A DNA stretch of 64,000 nucleotides. Origin: Amphibalanus amphitrite (Eukaryota > Arthropoda > Thecostraca > Balanomorpha > Balanidae). A program made the translations under genes and the position numbers. The DNA is taken from positions 186,001 through 250,000 of the forward strand of contig NW_024881792.1 in assembly GCF_019059575.1 (NCBI RefSeq). Direction: 5' to 3'. Positions within the stretch are counted from its first letter, which is position 1; every line of letters starts with the position of its first letter. Below the pieces are notes generated by a model, which was given only the letters and a program-made list of their open reading frames with translations, was not told where the DNA came from and ran no database searches. Positions 1 to 10,440 of this stretch are shown one piece after another.

Positions 1-2260
1 GAGTCTAGCAACTTCACAAATGGGTGGCAGCATGTGAGATGCCTGCTATATGAATACCAGAAATCTTTCTCTATGCCTCAACCCCCTGTTCTGGGCTGGG
101 CAGACACTTTCATACCATGTGGGAAGCTCCCCTAGGAGCATACACGGAGCCATGTGCAGTGTCAGGGGCTGGGTGCCCTGTCCACTGGATGGGCTCAGCC
201 CCAATGACTTGTACCAGGGTGCTTGCCCATACCAATAGCTCCCCCTAATTCCTATCATTCCTCCAACTCTGTAGTCTTTTTGGGCCAAAACTTGAAAGAG
301 CCCAACCCAACAAAACTTTAAATTGATTTTGTATCTTGTGGCATAGTACTTTCTATTTTGCCAGTCTGGCAACATCCCATTACTAACTGCTTTGACTGGC
401 TTTCTTCTCTCTCAGGCTGATCTGATCCTGTGTCACAGAGCCACATAGATGAGCAGCTACCCATCGTAGGATGCACACTCAACCTCCTGCTAGTTTCTGA
501 GCCGTCAGCTTGACAGAGGGGTCTGCTAATGCACAGCCACCTGGCCACTGCTAACAGATGCTGGCTGGGGCAGACGCTCATCAAAGGTGTGCCACACGAC
601 ATGGGCATTCTCGTTCTGCATCAAGCCTCAAGGTGCCTCAGCCAAACGGCAGTGAGAAATAAGGGTTGGAATAAAAGAAGATGACTGAGGAGAAAATCCA
701 TTTACCACAATTTTATCACTGTAGACCATCGCGAATGCGTAGTGCAAGGCCCTAAATACAAGGTTGCACGGACTTATTTCTACTAAACCTACCAGAATAT
801 AGTTTCACGGTTGATTATTTAAATAATTATTCAATCAAAATTTCTTTATTATTATCTCGTAATCATTTATAAGCAATTTTACAAATCAACTTTCAATTTG
901 CTTGCCTTTTACTAGCAAAATAACTTTTCTAGTATTGGGTCAGCATAGTGGTGTAGCAGTAGGAACCACATCTGGCAAAACCCCAATGCCTACATACAGC
1001 AGAAAAGCAGCCACCAGGTGTCGCCACAGTCGCCACTTGGTCGCCACACAGATGTCGCGCGCGTCGCCAATCGCCACACCCGATTTCCATAAGGACGCAT
1101 ATGTACGGATATGTATAGGAAAGTCGCCCTTAAGGATTACGCTTACATCCTTTGCTTATGAGGTCGGTGGTTGGAAATTGGGAGGGGCTCAGCTATTTTC
1201 GACCACGGATATGCCTTTATCACATGATGAGGAACATGCTGATAAGCGTTTTATGCGTCATAACAGCACAAAAGTATTTTTAATCATTTTTCAAAAATAG
1301 CCGTTCTGCCGTATCTTTCAGTGCAAGGTGCCGTCGGTCATCCCCGACGTGACGTCACGCAGGGAATTTGCCAGATTTTCCTACTAGACTTCGACACCCC
1401 CTGGCGTAGTGTAATATACCTATTAACTTAGCAGCCCAGCACGCTCAAGAGATCTTGGAAACTGGACCCCAGATCAGTAGATGCAGACATGCACATGCAG
1501 ACGAAACACCAGCGCCATGCATGGGGCCCAATCTCACCATGGAAATGCCAAAGCACACAGCTCAAGCCATGCTGCCATCCACATGACGTGCGGCCAGGTA
1601 TCCATTATCAGACTAGATATGTGATATCTGAGTTTTTTATGACATAGCCATTTGCAATCTTTTGTGGCGATGGAACTTCCTTAGCATAAAAGACCGCCGT
1701 TGTGTACCGTGCCTGTGGCCAGCTTAGTCGTTTCCATTGTATACTTTGTGGTTTTTTAGTTCTGAGCATGTTATCTTTCAACAGGCTCGTTGCTGTCGGC
1801 GGTTCTGAAGACAGCGGTTCGATCCAGCTGAAGGACGTCACCTGGCAGGAAGTTGCAGAGTGTGGTGGCCAGTATCAAGCCACATTGTCCAGAAACCATC
1901 ACATTATCTCCAGGTCAGTAATTGTGTGAACGGGAGGGGGGGGGGGCGCAGCTGCGCCTTGGTCACCACTTTGTCGAGTTGTGGACGCCTGGGCCACTGT
2001 GTCGAGTTGTGATAGGAAAATCCTGCGAAATTCCTCCCACTTCTCCGTAGGTCTCTGCTGCTTTAACACTGCAGGTGTCCAGTCCGTGTCGGTGAGCTGC
2101 CAGTTGAACTAGTCAGGATCGACCCGATGTAAGCACCGGCGTTGAACCGTCGGGCCGGTCGCCGCACGCCACCAAACTGCAGCCCCACGCGGGTAATAAT
2201 CGGGCTTGGACTTCTTGGATGAGATGTTTATGCACAGGCTAATGTACTGTAATTATGACT
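1..2260. other. unassigned stretch, no gene recognised
   Basis: I see no open frame with a recognisable domain here; the open frames are short and unrelated to known families. The segment is mixed in composition, with an AT-rich part at about 780-900, a run of clustered GTCGCCAC motifs at about 1018-1080 and a poly-G run at about 1935-1946. It may be single-copy flanking DNA or a decayed repeat. Confidence 0.4.
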
Positions 2261-2264
2261 GAGT

Positions 2265-2485
2265 GTGCGACAGAAGACGTTGTGACTATGAGTCATACTC
2301 GCCGTGGCTGGTATTTGATGACCGTCGTGACCTGTGACGGTCGCCGTGACTGCTGTGTGACAATCACCGCGACTGTAATGTGACGGTCGCCGTGGCTGGT
2401 ACGTGATGTTCTCAGTAACTGTTTATATAACGGCCGTCGCGACTGAAAGGTGACGATGTGACGTGACGCGACTCGCTCTGTTACA
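2265..2485. repeat. degenerate tandem repeat (GTGAC/GTCGCCGTG)
   Basis: A motif close to TGTGACGGTCGCCGTGACTG recurs with drift, roughly every 35-45 bp (for example near 2330, 2345, 2385 and 2440). No coding role is apparent. It looks like an old minisatellite. Confidence 0.45.
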
Positions 2486-2640
2486 GGTCACTAGTCGCCG
2501 GTGCTCGAGCTGACGGCGTCGTTCAAGGGCTCCACGGTGACAAGCGCCGTCACCGCTGCCGCCGCCGCCGAGACCATCCGACTCCTGGGCCCTGTTTCAC
2601 GGCAGCGTACTGCAGCGCGCTACGCAGCGCTGCAGCCTGT

Positions 2641-2978
2641 GTTACCGTGCGGCCGAGCTCCTAAACGACCTACCTCCCGACCTCTCACAGCTGCCACCCT
2701 CTAAATTCGCACGCGAGTCTGAGTCGGGTATAAGCATGCAGGAACAGAGACCAGTCGAACAACAACACACACACACACACACACGCACACACAGGAAGAC
2801 TCTATATGCTACGATTTCTAACATACCATGTACTTATATACAAGACGAGTGCCTAATTCAGGCCATCACGAAGGTCTATCGTTTTTCCACAGAGACTTGA
2901 CAGCGCGTGCGAATTTAGAGGGTGGCAGCTGTGAGAGGTCGGGAGGTAGGTCGTTTAGGAGCTCGGCCGCACGGTAAC
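2641..2978. repeat. 75-bp perfect inverted repeat around a CA microsatellite
   Basis: Bases 2641-2715 are the exact reverse complement of 2904-2978. The 188-bp spacer contains a (CA)n tract at about 2764-2792. The right arm is part of a non-LTR reverse transcriptase tail read on the minus strand, so the left arm is an inverted partial copy of that tail. A foldback of this size could come from twin priming or from template switching in repair. Confidence 0.75.
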
Positions 2979-3069
2979 TGAAACGCCGCTTACCGGTTTC
3001 TAGTCTGGGACGCAGTAATCGCCACGCCATGTGTGGATCGCCCATGATCGTAAATACAATACAATACAA
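2866..3069 (-). pseudogene. C-terminal relic of a non-LTR retrotransposon reverse transcriptase
   Basis: The minus-strand frame contains RFSYRAAELLNDLP followed by a spaced Leu/Phe-rich tail (LPPSKFARAVKSLW). It resembles the extreme C terminus of jockey/CR1-type polymerases, whose usual form is a Phe-x-Tyr then an LW-N-x-LP core and a FK..L terminus. Only about 55 residues remain; the catalytic domain is absent. It is a 5'-truncated dead copy. The assignment rests on this short signature, so the clade is uncertain. Confidence 0.6.
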
Positions 3070-3403
3070 TTAGTGCGGCGATTGAGACGAATTCGGCTCG
3101 ACGCTCCAGCGTTGCGAAACACCCGTGTCTATGAAGGATACGCCGATACGTCCCCCAGCTTCAAGCCCTTCCCGCCCCCCCCCCCCGCCCCGTCCCAACG
3201 GTGTTGGCCGAGATTGGGGTTTGGTATTTTAACCCGCGCCCGGCTGGGGGTCCTGGATTTCCACGCCCTGCTGGGGGGGGGGGGGTGTTTGAACACCCCC
3301 CCCCTTGTAACTCGGCTCCTGGGCCACGTAGCGATACGCGGAAGGCGATGTTCGAAAGAGCGTAAAAAATAATGACGAAATCACTTCGGTCAATTTTTTG
3401 GTC

Positions 3404-3421
3404 AGGTCAAAGGTCAGGTCA
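3404..3421 (+). promoter_or_regulatory. nuclear-receptor DR1 plus overlapping half-site inside element A1
   Basis: AGGTCA-A-AGGTCA (3404-3416) is a perfect direct repeat with 1-bp spacing, followed by a half-site overlapping by one base (3416-3421). The same arrangement occurs in copy A2 at 10603-10615. DR1 sites are bound by RXR heterodimers and HNF4-type receptors in animals. Activity here is inference only. Confidence 0.4.
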
Positions 3422-3786
3422 CCAGAGGTCATTGAAGGCAAAATTTCGCCGATTTCCAGGTCGAATGTCGAAAATTTCCAAGAAGCCCACGCATAACTCG
3501 GGAACTAATAGAGCTACAGCGCCGCGGAAAAGCGCATTCGATAGCCCTATTAACGCCCTTTCTGAGTAATCCTCTCAGATTTGACCTAACGGCAACGGTT
3601 TTGCCTGCAGGGGGCAAAAACTGCAAAAATAGCCGATTTTTTCGAAAACAGTTTTTCTGCAATAACTTTTGACTTAAGCCTTGTACGAGCTTACTGTTAC
3701 CGGCATCGTGTTCCTCTCGTCAAGACGCATCGAATGAACTATAACTTGACCTTGAAAGGTCAACTTGAAAATTTGACCTCAGGTCA

Positions 3787-3798
3787 AGGTCATGACCT
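3787..3798. promoter_or_regulatory. inverted half-site palindrome AGGTCATGACCT
   Basis: This is a perfect IR0 palindrome of the AGGTCA half-site, overlapped on the left by TCAAGGTCA (3784-3792), which matches the extended monomer site used by FTZ-F1/ERR-type receptors. It is repeated exactly in copy A7 at 50668-50679 and is degenerate in copy A2. It lies within a transposon, so it is a potential rather than a demonstrated site. Confidence 0.4.
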
Positions 3799-4430
3799 GA
3801 CCGGAAAGGGTCATGTTGCATATCAGTCGATCCGTATCGTCGAGCTGAACACATCTAAGGCGTTTTCATCGCTCTAGCATGCCTCTATCAAAAGTTATTT
3901 GCGAAAAACTGTTAGATACCATTCGTGACCTAAGATGACCTCAGGGCATAAACAAGGGTCACGGACACCATTTTCAAGTTCAGTGCGTCTTAACCACTTG
4001 TAATTCGGTGTTTGGGAGTGTTTATAATGTCTTTCATCCAAAAGAGGCGCATTTCAATTTTCTCCCATTGACTTATAATGGGGAGGTCGCAAAATTGACC
4101 TGACCTTAGGTCATCGATATCAAAATTCTGAGATATACATTTTGTACATGCTATTGCTCTTAGCAATCGCTGAAAGTTTCAAAGCGATCGGTCACTCGGT
4201 GTAGCTATGACAGACATTGAAAGTTTTTATGAGGTGAGGTCACTTCAAGTGACCTGGTGACCTGACCTTGAATGACCTTGGTCTGAAATTTTCACAACAT
4301 GTGTAGAATTGATGTATGATAAGGTGTACCAAAAACGGCGGCGCTCCGCGCCGCCGTTTTTGAGATATTCGCGAAAAACCACAAGGGGGGGGTGTTCAAA
4401 CACCCCCCCCCCCAGCAGGGCGCGGGTTAA

Positions 4431-5282
4431 CGGGCTCTCCGATGACGTCCCGCAATTTGTGTTATGTAATTTGACGATTATGTCGTAGTCTCATTCTGTC
4501 TCGATATGCTAATAAATGATAAATGGGACGGAGGTTGGAAGTAAGGTGTGAGTGGCTGTAACCGGCAGGTTTTGGCGAGCGCGATATTAGTTATCGCGAG
4601 CGCGCCAGCTGCAATCAATCGCGCGCTTCTGGCGAGAAAATACTTGCTCTGGAACCTAGAAGTTTGTCGTGAAATCTATGTACCTTTGGATTGAATTATT
4701 AGAACATAATGTACTTTCGGTGTCCAGCACTGCAGCTCTGGAAACAGAAATATGGACGTTGGCTGTTTGATGTAGTAAGGGCTAACAATCCGCGTCAAGA
4801 ATCAAAAGCTGTATGCAAATTAAAGTGAATATATTTCAATGAATTTTTAAATTTTGTGATACAAAACATAAAATGTGTCAACTACTAATTACACCCGGCT
4901 GCAAACACTGCAACGCTTGCAATGCTGTACGGCAAATAGATAATATAGATTCTCTGGCGGCCGACTGGCGCGATCCGAGGCTGCTGACTGTTGTTGTATA
5001 GGGCAACACGGCTGAATGGCTACGATCGAGAGTACGGAACGGTGCTGGTGACTGGCGGACCAGCGAAAACAGGAAAGGAGATGAATAGCTCTAGCTCCCG
5101 TCTGCGCGCGGAAGGGCGCTGATTGGCGCGGCTCGCAGACTCCATTGGCTCATCAGACTATTGTTGGTTTTCCTCCTCCCCTCCCACAGGCGTAGCCAGG
5201 TAGCTTAGTTGTGCGCGGAAGCGAGCGTCCAGAGCGGCGCTAGGTGTCGCCCTCCCAGCGACCGGGCAGTGCAGCTGGACGT
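4431..5282. other. unassigned stretch, no gene recognised
   Basis: No open frame of note. The TTAA element A1 inserted at its left edge and a SINE at its right edge. A GC-alternating motif (GCGAGCGCGATATTAGTTAT region, about 4575-4605) is weakly palindromic. Nothing else is visible. Confidence 0.4.
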
Positions 5283-5294
5283 GCCGCGGATGGT

Positions 5295-5464
5295 TGGTTG
5301 GTTTTGGGTTAAGCACCACATCCAGTGGACCAAGGTGCTAACCGGAACTCTCACGCTGTTCCAAGCGGTCAGGTAGCGGCAATGCCACGTGCATCGCCCG
5401 GGAATCGAACCCGGATGGCCGAATCTAGAGGCAAGTATCTTACCCCTAGACCGGAATGCTCCCC
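5295..5464 (-). mobile_element. tRNA-derived SINE with 12-bp TSD
   Basis: The direct repeat GCCGCGGATGGT flanks the element at 5283-5294 and 5465-5476. Read on the minus strand, the head (5459 to 5391) folds like a tRNA of about 69 nt: acceptor strands GCATTCC and GCGATGC pair at six of seven positions, box A is within GGTCTAGGGGTAAG, and box B is GGTTCGATTCC. About 95 bp of unrelated body follows, then an AACC-repeat tail. The head resembles a Gly/Glu-type tRNA. The TSD and tail argue against a functional tRNA gene. Confidence 0.85.
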
Positions 5465-5563
5465 GCCGCGGATGGTCCGCCTCTGATCTCGGCACACTCG
5501 GAAGAGTGCGGCCGGACACTCCATGGAGTTGCATAGCGTCGATAGGCCGTATGGTGTCGCTGT

Positions 5564-5977
5564 CGTAATTATAAAAGCGTAAGTAGAAGGTTGAAGCAAG
5601 ATATAGAATGTTTTTCTTTACATTTAATATCGCAAAGCACAGCTTTATGCGCTGGCTACGATATGTGCGCGTCGGTTGCGGCAGTAATCATCGAAGAAAT
5701 ATATGGTTTATGAACGTTTCTTGATCATAAAATGATAAAACATTGCAATGTTTGCCTGTTGTGAAGAAAACGTAATTATAAAAGCGTAAGTAGAAGGTTG
5801 AAGCAAGATATAGAATGTTTTTCTTTACATTTAATATCGCAAAGCACAGCTTTATGCGCTGGCTACGATATGTGCGCGTCGGTTGCGGCAGTAATCATCG
5901 AAGAAATATATGGTTTATGAACGTTTCTTGATCATAAAATGATAAAACATTGCAATGTTTGCCTGTTGTGAAGAAAA
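5564..5977. repeat. perfect 207-bp tandem duplication
   Basis: Two copies (5564-5770 and 5771-5977) appear identical along their length. They start CGTAATTATAAAAGCG and end GTGAAGAAAA. No open frame is shared. They sit immediately outside the inverted end of the Penelope-like element, so they may be its flank or part of its terminal structure. Identity suggests a recent event or an assembly artefact. Confidence 0.85.
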
Positions 5978-6084
5978 CTCCTATACTGCCGCTCTATCGT
6001 CCGGAATCATTCGTGTTTGATTACAGCGATTCCGCCACTCTATCAGCTGATTTTTGTTTCCGAGTCACGTGACCAACCGGTGTC

Positions 6085-6215
6085 TCCCTGGATTCCCCAA
6101 GTCTGTGCCTCGCTTACTGTTTCGAGCGTCCCCAAGATGTTCCATGAATCTGGTGCGAATCATTCTTCGCGTTTTACCGATATACGTTTTACCGATATCG
6201 TAGCTTAGAAACGCT
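6085..6215 (-). pseudogene. inverted copy of the Penelope GIY-YIG 3' end
   Basis: On the minus strand this reads KTYIGKTRRMIRTRFMEHLG, the GIY-YIG nuclease core with its following Arg. The DNA is nearly the reverse complement of 12133-12225, the main copy's endonuclease. Penelope-like elements are known to carry partial terminal copies (pseudo-LTRs), often inverted, at the 5' side. The fragment here is read without the frameshift seen in the main copy. Confidence 0.75.
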
Positions 6216-6559
6216 TCTGGAGAAAGGACCCAATTTTGCCCTGTCCTGTCACACAGGAGCAACCCGAGCGGTATAAAAGAGGTAGAAGTAGGCCTTGAAA
6301 GGACAGCGTTCTCAATTCGTTGGAAAGAGGAAATAGAGGCAAAAAACAAAGATAGAATACAAACCAATAGGACCCAAAGTACCAGCGAGCAAAAGTCTCA
6401 TGTTAAGGAAGCCCTTAGGCCACGGTTCAGTGACACAGACACTACACAGGCCCCACAAGCTGGACCAATCACAGAGCACGCCCTGAAAAGGTTGAAAAGT
6501 AAGATCATGGGACTGTAAAGCAAGCATAACCAATCCAATGGAGGAAACCATTCTAAAAC

Positions 6560-7060
6560 TGACTTCACATCATTGGCAGAACTCAAAGGAGATGACGGCC
6601 TTATTATCAAAAGATCTGATAAGTGCAAAGGTTTAGTACTTATGACAAAGTCTGAGTACATACACAAAACAGAAACTATTGTGAAAGACTATGAGCCGGT
6701 GTCAAAAAATCCCATCAAACAGCTGAATAAAGCAACATGTGAGGTCATCCAAAGTACGCTCAAGAGAAAACTCCCAGACAAATTCATTCACGCGATAAAA
6801 CCCAACGAATCCCGCACGGCTGAGCTCTATGGGCTACCCACGACTCATAAGCCGATACACCCATGAGACCTATCGTATCAGCATGCGGAGACCCCCTCGA
6901 AAAACTCTCCTGGTTTCTAGAGCGTATTATCACCCAGCTTCTGATCTTTGTCCCTGCCCACCTCAGCAACACGTACGAGTTTCTAGATGGTTTGAAAAGG
7001 CAGTTCCCCACCGGATTTCCACCAGGCTCCATTGCATTCACGGTTGATGTGAATAATTTG
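6560..7060 (+). pseudogene. Penelope reverse transcriptase, N-terminal third
   Basis: Translation gives GDDGLIIKRSDKCKGLVLM, matching the Penelope motif (usually ..L.I.KADKGGAVVVM), then AELYGLPTTHKP. A one-base indel near 6861 shifts the frame, and RPIVSACGDPLEKLSWFLER and FTVDVNNL follow. These are the fingers and motif A regions of Penelope RTs, with the motif A Asp in FTVDV present. The piece ends at 7060, where a SINE is inserted after the Leu codon. It is inactive because of the frameshift and insertions. The element family is firm; the subclade is not determined. Confidence 0.85.
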
Positions 7061-7394
7061 TTTTTTTATAAATTTAGCTCGAATGTTTGAATGGACGGAT
7101 TGACAGAGCCGGAGCCCACGCTAAGCAGAGCTTGTTGCGTAGACCCCGACCCCTACCGTCCGATCGCGCAATTCCGGGTATCGGGAGAATTTAGATGCCA
7201 AAGTTTAACGTGCCCTTCAAAGCCGGACACGGCCTGCCCCACTCAACTGACTTCAACTGGCTGCGGCCGCTCCCACCAACCGCAGACCATCCCCGTCAGG
7301 AGTCTCAAATATCGAGCGCCGGAGCGTCTCGAAGTGAACCCGGGCTCTCACTACCAGGAGTCCAATGCTCTACCAACTGAGCTACGGGACAGGC
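7061..7394 (-). mobile_element. tRNA-derived SINE inserted in the Penelope RT
   Basis: The minus strand begins at 7394 with CCCGTAGCTCAGTTGG and TAGAGCA (tRNA D-arm/box A). A diverged box B (GGGTTCACTTC) follows within the first 70 bases, then about 250 bp of body and an A-rich tail (ATAAAAAAA) at 7061-7070. The Penelope frame reads from the Leu codon at 7058-7060 into TATGGAAAC at 7398, which fixes the insertion. Only a 3-4 bp direct repeat (TTG/TTGT) is visible, so the TSD is short or eroded. Confidence 0.75.
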
Positions 7395-7397
7395 TTG

Positions 7398-7501
7398 TAT
7401 GGAAACATCCCCACTGCAGAAGCGATTGCGTCCACCATACGCAATACGCATGATCCAAACTCATCAGACCAAGATAGACCTCTATGGACTTACAATACCA
7501 G
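7398..7501 (+). pseudogene. Penelope RT fragment (motif A side)
   Basis: The piece continues directly from 7060: YGNIPTAEAIASTIRNTHDP, then after a small frameshift KIDLYGLTIP. It corresponds to the segment after FTVDV..LYTNIP in Penelope RTs. It ends at ACCAG (7497-7501), the insertion point of the next repeat. Confidence 0.75.
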
Positions 7502-8355
7502 TAAAACGCCTTTTGGGCGAAGAACGAGCGAGCGAGATAGTGAGCCCTGCACGTGCGGAAGGGCGAGAGGGTACTTCCAACGGACTTGCGCAAAGCACCC
7601 TTCTAACCGGTCGATAGCCGTGTGCCAAATTTGAACGCAATCGGCCCAGCCGTTCCTGAGATCTGGAAGCGATATTCTGCACGTGCGCACGTGCAAACGG
7701 GGTCCAAACTGACTTTTGCATGGCACCCTACTAACTGGTTCCCAACCGTGTACCAAATTTGAGCGCAATCGGCCCAGCCGTTCTCGAGATCTGAAGCGCC
7801 CCCTGCACGTGCGCACGTGCAGTAGCACCTTAACCGCAACACATGGGAATGCATTGCCTGGTGGGTGCCTACCTGTATGCCAAGTTTCAGCGAAATCGCC
7901 CCAGTAATTACCGAGTTATTAAAATGGGAACAAATTTGACACCTCTTATTGTTGTATTTTGCACGTGCACTGGGGGTGACCCACATGCATCGAGAGTATC
8001 CTATTTTTGGTAGAAGGGATGCTGCTACCCTACAAAAATTACCGCAAGTCAATCGCCCAAGCGGCTGCTGAGATATGAGCCTCTCAAAATCACTACTTTT
8101 GCAAAACAGCTTGAACACCCTTGACTTTTCACGTGGCACGTGCCACGACGGTCACTGAGGTGTATCAATAGTAGTCAAATACGGGGTAGAAGGGATGTGG
8201 CTACCCAGCAAAAAAGACCGCAGGCCAATCGGTCCAGCGGTTGCTGAGATACAAGCCTCTCAAAAGCGTTACAGGCCGGGCCGGGCCGCTCATACTGAGA
8301 TTTTCCCGTTATATTGAAAAGACTTCGCTTCGCTCGCTGCGCTCGCTCGCTCGTA
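7502..8355 (+). mobile_element. repeat H, copy H1, E-box-palindrome-rich, inserted in Penelope
   Basis: ACCAG occurs at 7497-7501 and 8356-8360 and the Penelope frame continues across it. The 854-bp element contains internal units of about 140-180 bp. These share a phrase near AATCGGCCCAGCCGTT and end in GCACGTGCGCACGTGC, GCACGTGC or GGCACGTGCC. GAGCGAGCGAG-type repeats in opposite orientation lie near its two ends. An inverted second copy is at 19260-19931. It is non-coding and the superfamily is unknown. Confidence 0.7.
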
Positions 8356-8360
8356 ACCAG

Positions 8361-8543
8361 AGATTCAGCATCTCCTTGAACACTGCCTAAACAACAATTA
8401 TGTTCCCTTCGGCAAAGACATTTACAAGCAATCCGAAGAAATCGCGATGGGTAGTCGTATTGCACAACCACTTGCAATTCTTTTTATGAATGTTGTAGTG
8501 TCATTGATGCTAAGCACGGAAACACATCAACTTGCCATATACC
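8361..8543 (+). pseudogene. Penelope RT fragment (motif B region)
   Basis: The frame resumes as EIQHLLEHCLNNNYVPFGK, then KQSEEIAMGSRIAQPLAILF, the motif B region (typically ..K...G.AMGSPLAP..A..FM). It ends at TGCCATATACC (8533-8543), duplicated at 10261-10271 on the far side of the next insertion. Confidence 0.85.
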
Positions 8544-10260
8544 AGGCACGTACCCAGGATTTCGCCCAGGAGGGGGCCACCTGCTTTCGAAGGGGCCCAC
8601 CACAGTGTATGGGGCCCCCCAGGTTTCCCGGGGGCCCCCGGGAGTCATGAAGAACCTTTCGATGGTGGGGGGGGGGGGGCATAGTGGGTCCGGTCTCTCC
8701 TGCAGACGTAGGTGAGAAAACGCCACGTGTGTGAGAAAACGCAATTCAGTTCTTTACAACCTAATGTAGCATTTGGTTGTGATTTCTCGCGTTCAACTTC
8801 ATCAAAGTCAATTAAAACGGTCTCTGTAACGGTCTAAGCTTTGAGAAAATGTGGAAAATTGGAAAGTAAAAATAATTTTGCTTGAGGATTGTGCATGAAA
8901 CGCACGGCATTTCATGAGCGAGCGCCTCAATTACTGAACATCCTCCAATTCCGGATATGTAGGTATATATTATAATAGTGGGGAATAAATGTCTCGTTAT
9001 CTGAATTCCACTATCTGGCAACTAGCCCTATGTAGACGCGGCTATCATATGTTTCACTAAGAATCGAGCGCAATTGTACTTTTAGCCAGAAAATAAATGC
9101 TTGGGTAATTCTGGGACACTCTGTAATAATTGGAGGAATAGGACTTAGGAGGAAATGCGATTGCAAATCGACCCACATCCCTGTGTTAGCCAATGACGCC
9201 TTTGGTGCCAAGGTTGGGGGGTATTCAGTTTAGCCTTTTTGTTTTTCTGTGATATCTCCGGCACCGTGAAAGATATTGGCTCCTTCAGATGAGTGCCTAC
9301 TCCAGCCACTACTTATATCCAGTAGCCAGTAGCCACTCAGATGATTTGGGATCAATCAGATGATAAGCGTACTTTCAGACAACCGGGGGCCCCCAGTCGA
9401 CCAGGGGTTCCCAGGCGACCAGGTCCTCCAGATGACTAGGGGCCCCACTGCCCCAGGCGACCAGGGCCCTCCAGGCGACCAAGGGCCAATGCCATCAGGT
9501 CCCCAAAGCGATCAGGGGCCCCAGGCGACCAGGGGGCCCCATGCGACCAGGCCCCCGGCTACCAGGGGCCCCCAGGCGACCAGGGGCCCTCTAGGTGACC
9601 AGCGGCCCTCAGGCGATCAGGGGCCCCCCAGGCGACCAGGGGATCCCAGGCTACCAGGGGCCAAGGCGACCAGGGTCCCCCAGGGGCCCCAGGCAACCAG
9701 GGGCCCCCATGCGACCAGGCCCCCCAGCTACCAGGGGCCCCCTGGGCGACTAGGTACCCCCAGGCGATCAGGGGCCTCAATATCATGCGACCAGATGCCC
9801 CCCATGCGACTAGGGCCCCCTAGGCGACTAGGGGCCACAGACTATCAGGGGCCCATACGACCAGGCCCCCGGCTATCAGGGCCCCCTAGGCAACTAGGGG
9901 CCCCCAGTCGATCAGGTGCCTCATGCGACCAGAGGCCCCCCCATGCGACCAGGGCCCCCTAGGCGACTAGGGGCCACAGGCTATCAGGGGCCCCCATGAG
10001 ACCAGGCCCCCGGCTACCAGAGGCCCCCTAGGTGACCAGGGGCCCAGGAAACTGGGGGCCCTTGGATGACTGCAGGCAGTGCAGGGGCCCCTCGGGTACC
10101 CAGGGCACATAAATGAAACTTTAATATCAATTTTTCTTCCGAGTAAAAGACGTTATATCCAGTGTTTAAACAAATATCCTGGGGCCTGAGGGGCCCCCTG
10201 AGCGCCGAAGGCGCTCAGGGGGGGCCTTGGCCCCCGTGGCTTCCCCCTTGGGTACGTCAC
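8544..10260 (+). mobile_element. DNA transposon K with 11-bp TSD and an internal minisatellite
   Basis: The perfect 11-bp duplication TGCCATATACC flanks the insertion (8533-8543 and 10261-10271). The ends are imperfect inverted repeats: CACGTACCCAGG near 8548 against GACGTACCCAAGG read inward from 10258. The Penelope frame continues exactly across (..HQLAIY then LRYIDDIF). No transposase frame is present. The interior carries an 18-bp GGGGCCCC array (about 9374-10080) and a poly-G tract near 8665. TSD length fits Mutator-like elements but the ends do not settle the superfamily. Confidence 0.8.
9374..10080. repeat. 18-bp minisatellite (AGGCGACCAGGGGCCCCC-type)
   Basis: About forty degenerate units containing GACCAGGGGCCCC fill this stretch inside transposon K. 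The unit length is a multiple of three, so a 200-residue Gly/Pro/Asp/Gln-rich open frame results that mimics collagen. Unit drift and frame changes indicate it is not a gene. Confidence 0.85.
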
Positions 10261-10271
10261 TGCCATATACC

Positions 10272-10440
10272 TAAGATACATCGATGATATCTTCGGCATA
10301 TGGACCCATGGATCACTATTACTCAACCAATATTTCGATTTTATAAATAGCTTTCACCCAATCCTACGCTTTAGCATTGACAGGACAGACAACACCCCAT
10401 CCAGTGAGATTGCCTTTTTAGACACCCTTATCATCATTAA
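10272..10440 (+). pseudogene. Penelope RT fragment with YIDD catalytic motif
   Basis: It reads LRYIDDIFGIWTHG, the motif C box with both Asp residues retained, then FDFINSFHPILRFS and SEIAFLDTLIII. Penelope RTs show the same order (Y.RY.DD.F..W, then F..LD..I). The piece ends at TTAA (10437-10440), where a TTAA element is inserted. Confidence 0.85.

Larger units (their letters stand above)
3229..4430 (+). mobile_element. TTAA-flanked piggyBac-like MITE, family A (copy A1)
   Basis: TTAA lies at 3229-3232 and 4427-4430. The element (3233-4426, 1194 bp) starts CCCGCGCCC and ends GGGCGCGGG. The left end is bipartite: CGCCCGGCTGGGG is followed 27 bp later by CGCCCTGCTGGGG. The right end is simple, with CGCCCTGCTGGGG once on the inward-read strand. 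Inside each end is a G-run/C-run hairpin with a TGTT..AACA stem. The interior is packed with TGACCT/AGGTCA and contains the block CATTGACTTATAATGG at 4066-4081 and a GGCGGCGC...GCGCCGCC hairpin at about 4335-4361. It has no coding capacity. TTAA targeting and CCC ends are known for piggyBac; membership is inferred because no transposase is present. Confidence 0.8.

Noticed and set aside
2501..2704. Ala-rich plus-strand frame (67 codons)
   Set aside because: Its 3' half is the inverted copy of a non-LTR tail and its 5' half is GCC-repeat composition; no gene evidence.
5391..5459. functional tRNA gene
   Set aside because: It is the head of a SINE with body, AACC tail and 12-bp TSD; one acceptor pair is mismatched.
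7325..7394. functional tRNA gene (TAGCTCAGTTGGTAGAGCA)
   Set aside because: It has a diverged box B, continues into a SINE body with an A-rich tail, and interrupts a Penelope frame.
7482..8139. repeating open frames such as RLGRLRSN and LVGCHAKVSLDP in repeat H
   Set aside because: They follow the DNA repeat units in several frames and in both copies without a shared start or stop.
9360..9962. 200-residue collagen-like frame rich in Gly-Pro, Asp-Gln-Gly
   Set aside because: It is produced by an 18-bp GGGGCCCC tandem array inside a transposon; the Gly-X-Y phase breaks repeatedly.
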